Assembly (NCBI RefSeq): GCF_000349325.1
Contig: NC_020504.1
Coordinates: 992,001-1,056,000 of the forward strand
DNA: 64,000 bases
Direction: 5' to 3'
Source of the DNA: Streptomyces davaonensis JCM 4913
Lineage (GTDB): Bacteria; Actinomycetota; Actinomycetes; Streptomycetales; Streptomycetaceae
In this document: piece by piece, positions 1-8,890 of the stretch
How the letters are laid out: each line of letters starts with the position of its first letter
How positions within the stretch are numbered: position 1 is the stretch's first letter
The notes under the pieces: model-generated
The model's input: only the letters and a program-made list of their open reading frames with translations
Database searches by the model: none
Told to the model about the DNA's origin: nothing
Position numbers and translations under genes: made by a program

Positions 1-384
1 CTGGGGTTCGCAGGCCAGCACGAGGACGCGGGGCAGCGGTCCGTCGCCGAGATGGGCGGCCAGGGCGAGCACCTTGGCCGGGTCCATGCCGTGCGCCTCG
101 GGCGGGGCCGTGGCGCGGGGGCCGCCGGGGAGCTCCGGCTCGATCAGGGACAGCGTGCCGGGCGGGTGGCCCCGTTCGGCCGCGTCGACCAGGACGGTGA
201 CGTCGTAGCCGTCCAGGAGTTCGTAGGCAAGGTCCAGGCCGCGGATGCCGAAGTCCCGCGCCCGCACCTCGGGCGGCAGGGGGCGCCGCTCCAGGGAGCG
301 CAGGACCTCGGGGCCGAAGGCGTCGTCCGCGAGGAAGATGTTGCCGACGCCCGCCACCAGCAGCCGCGTACCGGAGCGGGTCAT
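1..384 (-). CDS. Hydrogenase maturation protease (3' end outside window)
   Basis: Endopeptidase of the HyaD/HybD/HupD family, which removes the C-terminal peptide of the [NiFe]-hydrogenase large subunit after nickel insertion. The visible 128 residues begin MTRSGTRLLVAGVGN and contain the family N-terminal signature (GVGN followed by an acidic DD, residues 13-21), a conserved Asp in the VLVDAAERG segment, and the third metal-ligand region around EAHGMDP. The start ATG overlaps the stop of hypX by 4 bp (ATGA), so the two are translationally coupled and belong to one hydrogenase-assembly operon extending beyond base 1. The family call is good; the end of the protein is not seen. Confidence 0.85.
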   Translation of the reverse strand, partial: MTRSGTRLLVAGVGNIFLADDAFGPEVLRSLERRPLPPEVRARDFGIRGLDLAYELLDGYDVTVLVDAAERGHPPGTLSLIEPELPGGPRATAPPEAHGMDPAKVLALAAHLGDGPLPRVLVLACEPQ

Positions 385-2093
385 CGCGCGTCCCCGCTCA
401 GTGGCCGGTCGCATCCGCCGGGCTGCTTTCTGACGAAGGCCGACCGCAGGGCGTGGTACGGCGCCCGGAGGTCGAAGAAGACGGCACGCATCCGGGCGAG
501 TTCGGCCCGCCGGTGGTCCGCGAGCGGGCGCCGCGCCTCGTCGGCCCGCCGTGCCGTGGCCTTCGCGGCGATGCGCCGCGCCAGGTCCGGGTCACCGGCG
601 AGAGCTGTCGCCCCGCGTTCGGTCGCGGCGGCGAACTCCCGGGCCGGGACGGGCACGAGCCGGTCCACCAGACCGATACGTGCCGCGGTGGCGGCACTCA
701 GCGGCAGCGCCTCGCTCGTCAGCCGACGGGCCGTCTCCTCTCCGACGCGGCGCGGCAGCGAGTACGTCCAGAACTCCGAGCCGTACAGACCCATCCTGCG
801 GTAGTGCGGATTGAGGACGGCGCCCGTGCGGCACCACACCTCGTCGGCGGCGAGCGCGAGCATGAGGCCGCCGGCCGCCGCGTTGCCGCCGAGGGCCGCC
901 ACCACCAGCCGGTCGGTGGTGCGCAGCACCGCCTCGACCAGGTCGTCGATCGCGTGGAGATTCGCCCAGGACTCGCCGGCCGGGTCGCAGGCCGCCTCGA
1001 TGACGTTCAGATGGATGCCGTTGCCGAAGAAGTCGCGCGCCCCACCGAGGACAAGTACCGAGGTGGGGCGAGTGAGCGCGAACCGGTAGGCGGCGAGGAG
1101 CCTGCGGCACTGCTCGGTGCTCATCGCCCCGCCCGGGAAGGAGAAGGTCAGGATGCCGGTGTCGCCGTGCTGCCGGTAGCGGATGTCGGTCCAGGTCCGC
1201 CGGTCGGGGGGCAGTTCGAGCGGGGCGGGGTCCTCCGGCGGTGGACTGTGCCCCGGACCGTCGGCGGCGAAGGAGGCGAGCACGTCGGCCGCCGGGCGGC
1301 GGAACGGGGCGGGGTCACCGGAGTTCTTGCGGGGGCGCAGCTCCGGGATCCACACCGCACCGTCCCGGGTGGCCCGGCAGACCGCCCCCGCGCGTGTGGC
1401 GAGCAGCTCGCCGGGCCGTCCGCGCAGCCGGTCCTCGGGGTGTCCGCCGTGCAGGAACACCTCCCGGCCGAGGATCTCGTCCAGGACGCCGGGCTGCGAG
1501 TCGCCGCCGCGCAGTTTGCGCAGCACGACCTCCGTGCCGTCCGTCCCCCAGTCGATCCGCCGCCGCTCCTGCCGGAAGGCGTCACGCCACACCACGTGCA
1601 CCGCGGGATCGCCCTGCGGGCGCGGCTTGAACGAACCGTCGGCGTAGCGCCGTACGGCCGTGCGGACGGCCGCCGAGGCGGCGTCACCCACCTCGCTCCG
1701 GTACAGGTCGCTCTTGCCCACCGGCGGCACCGGGAACGACTCGGTCGCCCAGATGGGGCCCGCGTCCATCGCCGCCTCGGCCTGGAGCACCGTCACTCCC
1801 CAGTGCGGCGCCGCCTCGGCGATCGCCCAGTCCAGGGAGGACGGTCCACGGTCGCCGGGCGGTCCCGGGTGGACGACGAGGCAGGTGTACTCCCGCCATA
1901 CGTCCTCGGGGAGCGCCGTCTTCAGCATCGGAGCGAGGATCAGCTCCGGGCGCAGCTCGCGCGCGGCGGCACGGACCGCCTCGGGGCCGTGGGAGGCGAG
2001 GACGACGTCCACCTGGTGACCGAGGTCGGACAGTTCGGCGTACACACGCTGGGACAGGCTGTTGAACGCGCTGGCGACGAGCAAGATGTCCAT
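381..2093 (-). CDS. hypX: Hydrogenase maturation factor HypX (HoxX)
   Basis: A 570-residue two-domain protein. The N-terminal part (MDILLVASAFNSLSQ, then the VVHPGPPGDRGPSSLDWA segment around residues 70-90) is a formyltransferase-like domain; the C-terminal part from about residue 310 is an enoyl-CoA hydratase/crotonase-like domain (TSVLVLGGARDFFGNGIHL, GGNAAAGGLMLALAADEVW). This architecture is that of HypX, which is known to supply the CO ligand of oxygen-tolerant [NiFe]-hydrogenases from a formyl group under aerobic conditions. The ATG at 2093 fits the family start; an in-frame upstream extension has no family character. It ends in an ATGA overlap with the maturation protease. Its presence implies an aerobic hydrogenase gene set just left of the window. 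Confidence 0.9.
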   Translation of the reverse strand: MDILLVASAFNSLSQRVYAELSDLGHQVDVVLASHGPEAVRAAARELRPELILAPMLKTALPEDVWREYTCLVVHPGPPGDRGPSSLDWAIAEAAPHWGVTVLQAEAAMDAGPIWATESFPVPPVGKSDLYRSEVGDAASAAVRTAVRRYADGSFKPRPQGDPAVHVVWRDAFRQERRRIDWGTDGTEVVLRKLRGGDSQPGVLDEILGREVFLHGGHPEDRLRGRPGELLATRAGAVCRATRDGAVWIPELRPRKNSGDPAPFRRPAADVLASFAADGPGHSPPPEDPAPLELPPDRRTWTDIRYRQHGDTGILTFSFPGGAMSTEQCRRLLAAYRFALTRPTSVLVLGGARDFFGNGIHLNVIEAACDPAGESWANLHAIDDLVEAVLRTTDRLVVAALGGNAAAGGLMLALAADEVWCRTGAVLNPHYRRMGLYGSEFWTYSLPRRVGEETARRLTSEALPLSAATAARIGLVDRLVPVPAREFAAATERGATALAGDPDLARRIAAKATARRADEARRPLADHRRAELARMRAVFFDLRAPYHALRSAFVRKQPGGCDRPLSGDAR

Positions 2094-2232
2094 GACGCCG
2101 GATGCTCGCCGGTTTGCGGGGAGCTGGGAAGAATCACCACGGCGTTTCGGCTGCCTGCGGCAGGTCTCTTCCTCCATCCGGATCGCATTCCGGGCGGTCG
2201 CGGGTCGTGCCGCCCGCCGTGGCGTCGGCGTC

Positions 2233-3513
2233 TCAGCCGCGCAGCAGCCGCCGTGCCGTCAACGCCAGGCTGATCTCCACCACGTCCAGCGGCCGGGCCA
2301 GCGAGCGGCCCGTCAGCTGCTCGCAACGCCTCAGCCGATTGAGGACCGTGTTGCGGTGGCAGTACAGGCGCTCGCCCGCGCGTTGGGCGGAGCCGTCGCA
2401 GGTCAGCCAGGCGGACAGGGTGTCCAGGAGGATGTCCCGGTCGGCCGGTTCCAGCCTCAGCAGCGGCCCGAGGACCTGGTCGGCGAGGGTCGCGCCGAGT
2501 TCGGGGCAGGAGATGACCAGGGCCTCGGGGAGGTGTTCCGTCAGCCGGATCGTGCCGCCCGTCTGCGGGCAGATGCTCAGCGCGAGGTCGGCGAGGCGGC
2601 GGGCGTCGCCCACCGCGGCCAGGCCCGTGACCACGTTGCCGATGCCGATCTTTCGTCCCGGGGCGGTCAGGTCCATGCCCTCCACCGGGTCCTCGTCGTC
2701 CTCCGGGTCCTCGTCGCCGACCAGGACGATGCCGTAGTCCACTTCCACTCCTGAGTGCCAGTGCACGCGGGTGCCGGGTGGTACGGCGGCGGCGCGGGCG
2801 CCCGAGGGGCCCGTCGGCCGTCCGCCGGCGACCGCGACGACGACGTACCGGCCGTGTTCCGGCAGGTCGAGGCCGTCGGCGGTCTCGGGCAGGTCGGCGA
2901 TGCGGCTGGTGCCGTCGAGGAGGGCGGCCGCGAGCAGCCGTACCCGGTTCTCGCGCCGCCAGGCCAACTGCCGCTCGGCCTGCCGGTAGGCGTCCGCCAC
3001 GAGAGTGCAGTGCTCGTCGACGAAGTTCCACATGTCCGTCGCCACATGGACGAGCAGCCGTACGTCCTCCGGTGCCGTCCGGGAGGTCTCCTCAACCAGC
3101 CGCTGCCACACCAGGGACCCGCCGAGCCGGAACGCGTGCAGCAGGGCGTCCAGGGGCACCCCCTGCTCCGCCCGGCGCACGCCGATCTTCCATGAGCAGC
3201 GGCGCGCCGCGTCCCGGTTGCCGCGCGGGTCGAGCAGCGAGAGCACGCTGTGCCGCAGCGAGCGCTGCACCTCCTGCCAGGTGCCGGCGTAGTCGGTCTC
3301 GAGCGCGGTCCGGTAGGCGGCCTCCTGCTCCTGGACGATCGCCACCAGCCGGTCGGTGAGGTCGGGCAGGTCTTCGATGAGGACGCGCGCGGCCCGGTGC
3401 AGGACACGCAACGCGTCGGCGTCGATCAGCGACCGCCGGCGCACGGTCCGCGGCTGCGGAACGGGCACCGGTCCGGTGCGGATCATCGCGCGTGTCACTA
3501 CGGCAGGATGCAT
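2233..3513 (-). CDS. PucR/CdaR-type transcriptional regulator
   Basis: A 426-residue regulator whose C-terminus (about residues 355-420) has the PucR helix-turn-helix with the hallmark YCHRNTVLNRLRRCEQLTG, preceded by a GGDEF-like middle region. The N-terminal 150 residues are helical and resemble the RsbR/CdaR N-terminal sensory segment seen in many Streptomyces PucR proteins. The ATG at 3513 has GGAGG a few bases upstream and is preferred over the later ATG at 3486. Effector and targets are unknown. The gene stands alone between hypX and a LuxR gene, all on the same strand, with about 140 bp before hypX, so it could be co-transcribed with hypX or be independent. Confidence 0.8.
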   Translation of the reverse strand: MHPAVVTRAMIRTGPVPVPQPRTVRRRSLIDADALRVLHRAARVLIEDLPDLTDRLVAIVQEQEAAYRTALETDYAGTWQEVQRSLRHSVLSLLDPRGNRDAARRCSWKIGVRRAEQGVPLDALLHAFRLGGSLVWQRLVEETSRTAPEDVRLLVHVATDMWNFVDEHCTLVADAYRQAERQLAWRRENRVRLLAAALLDGTSRIADLPETADGLDLPEHGRYVVVAVAGGRPTGPSGARAAAVPPGTRVHWHSGVEVDYGIVLVGDEDPEDDEDPVEGMDLTAPGRKIGIGNVVTGLAAVGDARRLADLALSICPQTGGTIRLTEHLPEALVISCPELGATLADQVLGPLLRLEPADRDILLDTLSAWLTCDGSAQRAGERLYCHRNTVLNRLRRCEQLTGRSLARPLDVVEISLALTARRLLRG

Positions 3514-3724
3514 CGCGGTCCTCCCACAACCTTGGTCTCCCAGCGGTGCGCCCGTGCCGGGAAACTCAGCGGTATCCGGTCGGCCGTGTCGCCGGGGTAA
3601 CCCGTACGGCGGCGGCTGCCGCCCGACTCGTCCTGCCCCGCAGGATGACATACCGTCCGGTCGGTCCCTAGGGTCGTGCACCGTTCTTTTTTCTCCCAAC
3701 CCTCACAGAACCGCACGTCGGCCC

Positions 3725-5179
3725 TCATCGGCCCTGCTGATCGACCATGCGGGCCAGCTCCATCCGGGACCGCACGCCGAGCGTGGCGAAGACCTTTCGC
3801 AGGTGGTAGTCGACCGTGCGGGTGCTCACCGCGAGGCTCAGGGCGACCTCCCGGTTCGTGGCCCCCTCGGCGACATGGCGGGCGATCCGCAGTTGCTGCG
3901 GGGTCAGCCGCGCCAGCTCCCCGCCGACCCGCCGCTCCGCACCCGCGCCCTGCTGCCCCGCGACCCCGTTGGCCCGCAGCTCCCCGCGCGTCTGCTCCGC
4001 CCACGCCCGCGCCCCGCACCGCTCGAACCCGACCAGCGCCGCCCCGAGCCGGGCCCGTGCCTCGCGCAGCCGTCTGCGGCGCCGCAGCCATTTGCCGTGC
4101 AGCAGCTCGGTGCGGGCCCGCTCGAAGTCCCCGCCGGCCGCGTCGTGCCGGGCCAGCGCCCGCAGATACAGCCCGTCGGCCCGGTCCGCGGGCGCGAGCA
4201 GCGCCCGGCAGCGGGCGAGCTGGGCGGGCGCGTGCGGATCGGCCCCGAACTCCGCCCACCGCGCGAAGTCCGCCACGACAGCCCGCGCCTCCGCCAAGCG
4301 CCCGGCGAGCACGGCGGCCTCCACGAAGCAGGGCACGGCGAGCATCCAGACCGCGAAGTGACCGCGCCGCACACCGGGGAGCACCAGCGGTCCGAGCCGG
4401 TCGGCGGCGTCGAGGGGACGTCCGCAGCCGAGGTCGGTACGGGCCACCGCCCACTCCGCCAGCGTCGCCGCCTGCGCCAGGCCGTGTCTGCGGGCCGTGG
4501 TGAGCGCGGCGGCGGCGTGTGCCGTGACGGTGGCCCGGTCACCGACGAGGGACGCGGCCAGGGCCAGCATGGCCTGGTGATGGGCCGCGGTGTTGCCCCG
4601 TCCGGCGCGCCGCGCGGTCCGCACGCCTTCCTCGGCGTGGGCGCGGGCCTGGGCGTGCCGTCCGGCGCGCAGTTCGGCGTAGGCGAGGTACTCGAGGGCC
4701 CGGGACTGGAGCGCGGCGGAGTCCCGGTCCCGGGCCACGGCGAGCGCGCGGGCACCGGCCCGGCGGGCCACCACGACATCGCCGAGCAGCAGGGCCGCGA
4801 CCGCGCAGCGCAACAGATGCTCGGGCCGGTAGTCCGCGTGGACCATGACCCGCCTCAACGGCCCCGCCGCGCGGTCGGGCCGTTGCTCCAGCAGGGGCCG
4901 CATACCGGCGCGGTAGTCCGCCGTGGCACCGGACCGGTCCGCACCCGGTCCGTCGAGCGCCTTCAGGCAGCCAGCCAGGTCCCCCGCGGCCCACGCCGCA
5001 TCCACCGCGGCGAGGCGCGCGGCCTCCGCCTGCTCCGGCTCCTCGGCCGCGAGCAGGGAGACCGCCAACAGCAGGGTCTCCCGGGCGTCGTCGACCGGCC
5101 CGTCCCCCAACTGCACGCGCCCACGGGTGAGTTCGGCCCGCCCACGGTCCACCGCCCGCCCGCTCCCGTCATCGATCAT
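3725..5179 (-). CDS. LuxR-family regulator with large helical-repeat N-domain
   Basis: About 484 residues. The last 60 residues form a clear LuxR DNA-binding domain (LTPQQLRIARHVAEGATNRE, then a TRTVDYHLRKVFATLGV recognition segment). The preceding 400 residues are Ala/Leu/Arg-rich helical repeats of the tetratricopeptide/MalT-like type; no NTPase Walker motif is visible, so it looks like the C-terminal half of a LAL regulator without the ATPase. The start is uncertain: ATG 5179 gives a compact N-terminus, ATG 5209 would add ten residues, and neither has a strong ribosome binding site. Ligand and target are not evident from neighbours. Confidence 0.75.
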   Translation of the reverse strand: MIDDGSGRAVDRGRAELTRGRVQLGDGPVDDARETLLLAVSLLAAEEPEQAEAARLAAVDAAWAAGDLAGCLKALDGPGADRSGATADYRAGMRPLLEQRPDRAAGPLRRVMVHADYRPEHLLRCAVAALLLGDVVVARRAGARALAVARDRDSAALQSRALEYLAYAELRAGRHAQARAHAEEGVRTARRAGRGNTAAHHQAMLALAASLVGDRATVTAHAAAALTTARRHGLAQAATLAEWAVARTDLGCGRPLDAADRLGPLVLPGVRRGHFAVWMLAVPCFVEAAVLAGRLAEARAVVADFARWAEFGADPHAPAQLARCRALLAPADRADGLYLRALARHDAAGGDFERARTELLHGKWLRRRRRLREARARLGAALVGFERCGARAWAEQTRGELRANGVAGQQGAGAERRVGGELARLTPQQLRIARHVAEGATNREVALSLAVSTRTVDYHLRKVFATLGVRSRMELARMVDQQGR

Positions 5180-5281
5180 TCCCGCGAGGTTACTTGCGCG
5201 TAACGCCATGCGCACCGTGAGTGCACAATGAATGTGCCGCCGCCCAGGCAAGCCGGGCGGCGGCCGTGCGGGGGCACAACA

Positions 5282-6199
5282 TCATCCGCTGTGCGGGCAG
5301 TTGCCCCGGTACTCCTCGATGGTCAGGCTCGGCCGGGGCAGCGGGCAGAGGAACTGCTCATAGCGGGTGTCGTTGTCGATGAACCGCTTGAGCCAGGAAA
5401 TGCTGTACTTCGCGATCGTCGTGTTCGACGAGTTGGGCGTGAAGTGGGTGGCGCCGTTCAGCTCCAGATAGGCGCGGTCCAAGCCGGAGGGCAGGCTGCC
5501 GTAGAAGGGCTCGGCGTGGCTCGCGACCGGGGCGATGGTGTCGCCGTCGGCTCCGAAGATCAACGTGGGTGTGCTGAGTTCGGGCCAGGTCTTGTCGGTG
5601 TTCCAGGGCGTGAGCGGGATCGCGGCCTGGAGCGACGGCCGGGACTTCGCGGCCTCCAGGCTGCCGCCCCCGCCCATGGAGTGGCCCATGACGCCGAGCC
5701 TGCTGCTGTCGACACGGCCGCGCACCGAGCTGCGCTCCGTCAAGCAGTCGAGTGCGGCAAGAAATTGACGGCCCCGCGAGTCGGGCTGGTCGAGGGTGGT
5801 GAGGGTGTCGATGGTGAACACCACGAAGCCCTGCGAGGCCAGGCGCGGCCCCAGCCAGGCGATCGAGGACTCGTAGGCGGTGTACCCGGGCGAGATCGCC
5901 ACGGCGCCGAAGGTGCCGTCGCCGGTGCTGGTCGGGTAGTAGATCGTGCCGCCGCCGAAACCGGTGACGGCGAGCGAGGACACGGACGTCTGCGAGACCG
6001 CGTAGGGGCCGCGCGCCGCCTCGATGCTCGCGGTGGTCGGCGCGGGGCCGCGCTCGTAGGGGTTGTCCGCGGCGTGGGCGCCGGGGCCGGTGAGGGTGGC
6101 GAGCCCGAGGAGCGCTGCGAGGGCCGCCGCCGCGGCGGCGAGCCGGCCGGCCCTTCGGGGCCTGGTGTGGGGGTGCCTCGAGTGGGGGTGGACCTGCAC
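5282..6199 (-). CDS. Secreted cutinase / polyester hydrolase (PET-hydrolase family)
   Basis: A 305-residue alpha/beta hydrolase. A signal peptide (basic PRRAGRL, Ala-rich core, probable cut after AHA at residue 43) is followed by the diagnostic NPYERGP start of mature actinobacterial cutinases such as those of Thermobifida. Catalytic Ser174 lies in GHSMGGG, Asp220 in GADGDTIAP and His252 in GATHF. Oxyanion-region GYTAYESS and the PLTPWN loop tryptophan are present, as is the C-terminal cysteine pair (Cys285, Cys301); Cys152 is an additional cysteine. Known relatives hydrolyse cutin, short acylglycerols and synthetic polyesters including PET; activity on PET is inference here. The GTG at 6199 has an upstream GAGAGGA site; longer in-frame starts place a proline-rich stretch before the signal peptide. 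Single gene, divergent from the 6440 oxidoreductase. Confidence 0.9.
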   Translation of the reverse strand: MQVHPHSRHPHTRPRRAGRLAAAAAALAALLGLATLTGPGAHAADNPYERGPAPTTASIEAARGPYAVSQTSVSSLAVTGFGGGTIYYPTSTGDGTFGAVAISPGYTAYESSIAWLGPRLASQGFVVFTIDTLTTLDQPDSRGRQFLAALDCLTERSSVRGRVDSSRLGVMGHSMGGGGSLEAAKSRPSLQAAIPLTPWNTDKTWPELSTPTLIFGADGDTIAPVASHAEPFYGSLPSGLDRAYLELNGATHFTPNSSNTTIAKYSISWLKRFIDNDTRYEQFLCPLPRPSLTIEEYRGNCPHSG

Positions 6200-6439
6200 G
6201 ACGAGTCGTCCTCTCTGTCGTGGCGGACGGGGCGGCAGGGGGAGCACTGCGCCGCCGGGCGCCGCCGGTGGACTGGCGGTGCCACTGTGGGCGCCCCGTC
6301 CGGCAGTAGGGACCGGCAATGTCACCGGTCTCGTGCACCCGTTTCCGGCTGTGCTCCCGGCGTCCCTGCTTGCTCCGGGCCCGGGTCGGTGTGAAACGCT
6401 CGATCGTCACCGTTACGGCAGCGTGGAGAGGCGACGGTT

Positions 6440-7327
6440 ATGCGCATCGGACTGCTCGGCACCGGCCCGTGGGCGCAGTTGGCCCATGCGCCGGCCCTCG
6501 ACGGGCACGCGGAAGTGGACTTCGTCGGGGTGTGGGGCCGCCGCGCGGACGCGGCGAAGGAACTCGCCGGCCGGCACGGCATTCGGGCCTACGACGACGT
6601 CAACGCGCTGTTCGCCGAGGTGGACGCGGTCGCCGTGGCCCTGCCGCCGGCCGTGCAGGCCGAGCTGGCGGTACGGGCCGCCAGGGCCGGTTGTCACCTC
6701 CTCCTGGACAAGCCGCTGGCGACGACGGTCGAGCAGGGGCGGGCGGTGGCCGAAGCCGCCAGGGAGGCCGGAGTGGCATCGGTGGTGTTCTTCACCACCC
6801 GGTTCCAGCCGGAGACCGAGGAGTGGATCGCCGAACAGGCCGCGGCGGGGGGCTGGTTCACCGCGCACGCGCAGTGGCTGGGCGCGGTGTTCAGCGGCGG
6901 CGACAGCCCGTTCGCCAACTCGCCGTGGCGGCGGGAGAAGGGCGCTCTGTGGGACGTAGGCCCGCATGCCCTGTCGGTGCTGCTGCCGGTGCTCGGGGAG
7001 GTGCGGCGGGTGGCGGCGGCCGCGCATGGGCCCGGGGACACCGCGCATCTGGTGCTGGAGCACGCCGGTGGCGCGTCGAGCACGCTGACGCTGAGCCTGA
7101 CCGCTCCTCCGGCCGCGGCCGGAGCCGGTGTGGAACTGCGCGGTGAGACCGGAGTGACCCGTCTCCCGGCGAGCGCGCAGGGCGCCGTGTCGGCCTTCGC
7201 GCGGGCGACGGACGCCCTGCTCGCCGCGGTCCGCACGGGCCGTCCGCATCCGTGCGACGCGGCGTTCGGGCTGCGGGTCACGGAGATCCTCGCCGAGGCC
7301 GACGCGCTGCTGAGCACCGCCGGCTGA
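6440..7327 (+). CDS. Gfo/Idh/MocA-family oxidoreductase
   Basis: A 295-residue NAD(P)-dependent dehydrogenase. The N-terminal Rossmann motif is GLLGTGPWAQ and the family EKP-type signature appears as DKPLATTVEQG near residue 95, where the Lys is the usual catalytic residue. The C-terminal half (about residues 120-290) is the alpha/beta substrate domain, including WDVGPHALSVLLPVLG. Substrate is probably a sugar or inositol-like polyol but cannot be named. ATG at 6440 has GAGAGG upstream. It is the only plus-strand gene in its immediate area and shares a 240-bp divergent intergenic region with the cutinase. Confidence 0.85.
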   Translation: MRIGLLGTGPWAQLAHAPALDGHAEVDFVGVWGRRADAAKELAGRHGIRAYDDVNALFAEVDAVAVALPPAVQAELAVRAARAGCHLLLDKPLATTVEQGRAVAEAAREAGVASVVFFTTRFQPETEEWIAEQAAAGGWFTAHAQWLGAVFSGGDSPFANSPWRREKGALWDVGPHALSVLLPVLGEVRRVAAAAHGPGDTAHLVLEHAGGASSTLTLSLTAPPAAAGAGVELRGETGVTRLPASAQGAVSAFARATDALLAAVRTGRPHPCDAAFGLRVTEILAEADALLSTAG

Positions 7328-7338
7328 GTCAGTCCCCC

Positions 7339-7662
7339 TCAGTCCTCGAAGGGCTCCTCGCTCCACCGGAACCAGGCCCGGTCGCCGTCGATGTGCAGCA
7401 GGAACTCGGCGACCGGCCCGTCCGGGGAGGAGAGGGTCACGCGCCGCTCGATCTCGGCGTAGGCCGCCTCCCACTCCTCCACGTGCTCGTCGACCCGCTC
7501 CAGCAGGGCGAGTTCGCGGGCGAACAGCTCGCGTACGGCGGCGTAGGCGGGGCCCGGGGTGAAGTGCCCCGACAGCCAAGGGAAGTCGGCCTCGTCGATA
7601 CTGATCGCCCCGACCGAGTCGTCCCCGCTGCGGATCTGCCACACCGCGCCCTCGAATCCCAC
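7339..7662 (-). CDS. Conserved hypothetical protein, 107 aa
   Basis: A small acidic protein starting at GTG 7662 with GGAGG four bases before it. It contains a predicted alpha-helical middle (RELFARELALLERVDEHV) and ends in beta-type segments (VAEFLLHIDGDRAWFRWSE). No signal peptide, membrane segment or catalytic motif is visible. It lies tail-to-tail with the oxidoreductase and behind the acetyltransferase at 7730-8629 on the same strand. Function unknown. Confidence 0.7.
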   Translation of the reverse strand: MGFEGAVWQIRSGDDSVGAISIDEADFPWLSGHFTPGPAYAAVRELFARELALLERVDEHVEEWEAAYAEIERRVTLSSPDGPVAEFLLHIDGDRAWFRWSEEPFED

Positions 7663-7729
7663 CGTGCCTCCGTACGCCGTCGCTGTCAGTGCCGGATCAG
7701 CATCGCACCCGGCACTGACAGTGACCCTG

Positions 7730-8629
7730 CTACTGCGTCACGCCCGGGATGTGGAAGTCGATCCGCTCCCGGATCACGGGGTGGCCGGCCTTGGCGAAGT
7801 TCGCGGCCATCGGGAAGTTGCCCTGGTCGGTGGCGCCGTTGACGACCTCGGCGCCCTGCTCGACGAGGAAGTGCGTGCACTCCGCGAGCAGGTCGTAGGC
7901 GTAGCCGCGGCCGCGCTGTTCCGGCACGACGCCGATGAAGCCGATGACGGGCGAGGTCTGGTTGCGCCCCGGGATGTGGATGCCCACGGTCTCGCCCTCC
8001 GGAGTGCGCGCGATCTGCCACCACTCGCGCGGGGAGGGACACCAGTGGAAGAAGTCCAGCTCCTCCTGGGCCGCCTGGTCGAGGCCGCCCTGCTCGATGG
8101 CCTTCAACGCGTGGGCGTCCAGCGTGACGGAGTGGATGCGGCGCAGCAGGTCGAAGAACACGGCGTCGTCGGGCTCGGGTGCGAAGACGAGCCGTCCGGG
8201 CCGCTCGGGGAGCCCGCAGTCCGGGGTCCAGCGGTACAGGTAGCGCTCGACGAGGAGTTCGTAACCGGCGGCGCGCGCGGCCGCGAAGCGGGTCTCGGCG
8301 GCGGTGTTCAGGGCCGCGCTGTCGCGCCAGCCGGCGGGCAGGTTGAACTCCAGCTCGACCTGCCAGGGCGCGGAGCGCAGGAGTTCGGCGCCCGCCTCCT
8401 CCTCGCCCTCGGCCACGTCGAACCAGTTGACGAGCATGGGCTCGGCGGCGTCGGGGCCGCCCCACCAGGCGCCGCGCGCGACGACCTCGCCGTCGCGCAG
8501 GGCCACGCGCTTCCAGTCGGGGCGGTGCACGGTGGCGCGGTGCGCCTCGCGCGCGCCCAGCGGGTCGGGCAGAGTGTCGAAAAGGTGGGCGTCGCTCTCG
8601 TCGAGCGTACGGATGACCAGATCGGTCAT
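7730..8629 (-). CDS. GNAT-family acetyltransferase
   Basis: A 299-residue GNAT protein. The acetyl-CoA-binding motif A is near the C-terminus (VIGFIGVVPEQRGRGYAYDL, residues about 225-245), followed by the typical motif B (ATDQGNFPMAANFAKAG). The N-terminal 150 residues resemble a degenerate GNAT fold, as in two-domain family members. ATG 8629 has GGAGGA upstream. It is preceded by a tiny ORF with a very strong ribosome binding site and an inverted repeat (see 8679-8735), suggesting translation-dependent control. Substrate unknown. Confidence 0.85.
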   Translation of the reverse strand: MTDLVIRTLDESDAHLFDTLPDPLGAREAHRATVHRPDWKRVALRDGEVVARGAWWGGPDAAEPMLVNWFDVAEGEEEAGAELLRSAPWQVELEFNLPAGWRDSAALNTAAETRFAAARAAGYELLVERYLYRWTPDCGLPERPGRLVFAPEPDDAVFFDLLRRIHSVTLDAHALKAIEQGGLDQAAQEELDFFHWCPSPREWWQIARTPEGETVGIHIPGRNQTSPVIGFIGVVPEQRGRGYAYDLLAECTHFLVEQGAEVVNGATDQGNFPMAANFAKAGHPVIRERIDFHIPGVTQ

Positions 8630-8662
8630 GGGTGGATTCCTCCGGGATGAAAGGCTGCGAAG

Positions 8663-8717
8663 AGCGCTCCCGGTCGGATCACACGAAGGACGCCGGGACA
8701 GCGGTGAAGGGAGCGCT
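8663..8717 (-). promoter_or_regulatory. Inverted repeat in the leader of the acetyltransferase gene
   Basis: Perfect 9-bp arms AGCGCTCCC (8663-8671) and GGGAGCGCT (8709-8717) enclose a 37-nt loop. In the minus-strand leader the first arm lies inside the short ORF 8679-8735 and the second arm lies after its stop and before the acetyltransferase ribosome binding site. A ribosome on the small ORF would disrupt the stem, an arrangement compatible with attenuation. There is no U-tract, so it would act as a folding switch rather than a standard terminator; alternatively it is a DNA operator. Confidence 0.45.
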
Positions 8718-8735
8718 GGAGAGGGTGAACTGCAC
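8679..8735 (-). CDS. Putative 18-residue leader peptide
   Basis: GTG at 8735 preceded at ideal spacing by GGAAGGAGGCGAG, the strongest ribosome binding site in this area, opens an 18-codon ORF (VQFTLSSAPFTAVPASFV) ending TGA at 8679. The acetyltransferase ATG follows 49 bp downstream. The peptide is hydrophobic and Ser/Ala/Pro-rich with three Phe, with no run of a single biosynthetic amino acid, so if it is an attenuator the signal is not obvious. It could instead be a small functional peptide. Confidence 0.5.
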   Translation of the reverse strand: MQFTLSSAPFTAVPASFV

Positions 8736-8877
8736 GGCACTCGCCTCCTTCCGTCGTCTCAAGGCGTGATGATCACACTAGGGGATCTTCCACGGCCGCG
8801 TCCACCTGTTTTCGCGGGAGCGCGGCGACCTGTTCTCGCGCGGGTGCGTCCCCGCACGACCAACAGCCGCACGCGAT

Positions 8878-8883
8878 TAGGGT
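8878..8883 (+). promoter_or_regulatory. Candidate -10 box of a leaderless promoter for the OsmC gene
   Basis: TAGGGT lies 7 nt before the ATG at 8891, and no Shine-Dalgarno sequence is present. This spacing would place the transcript start at or next to the initiation codon, as is common for leaderless mRNAs in Streptomyces. No convincing -35 hexamer is visible. Confidence 0.5.
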
Positions 8884-8890
8884 CGACGGC

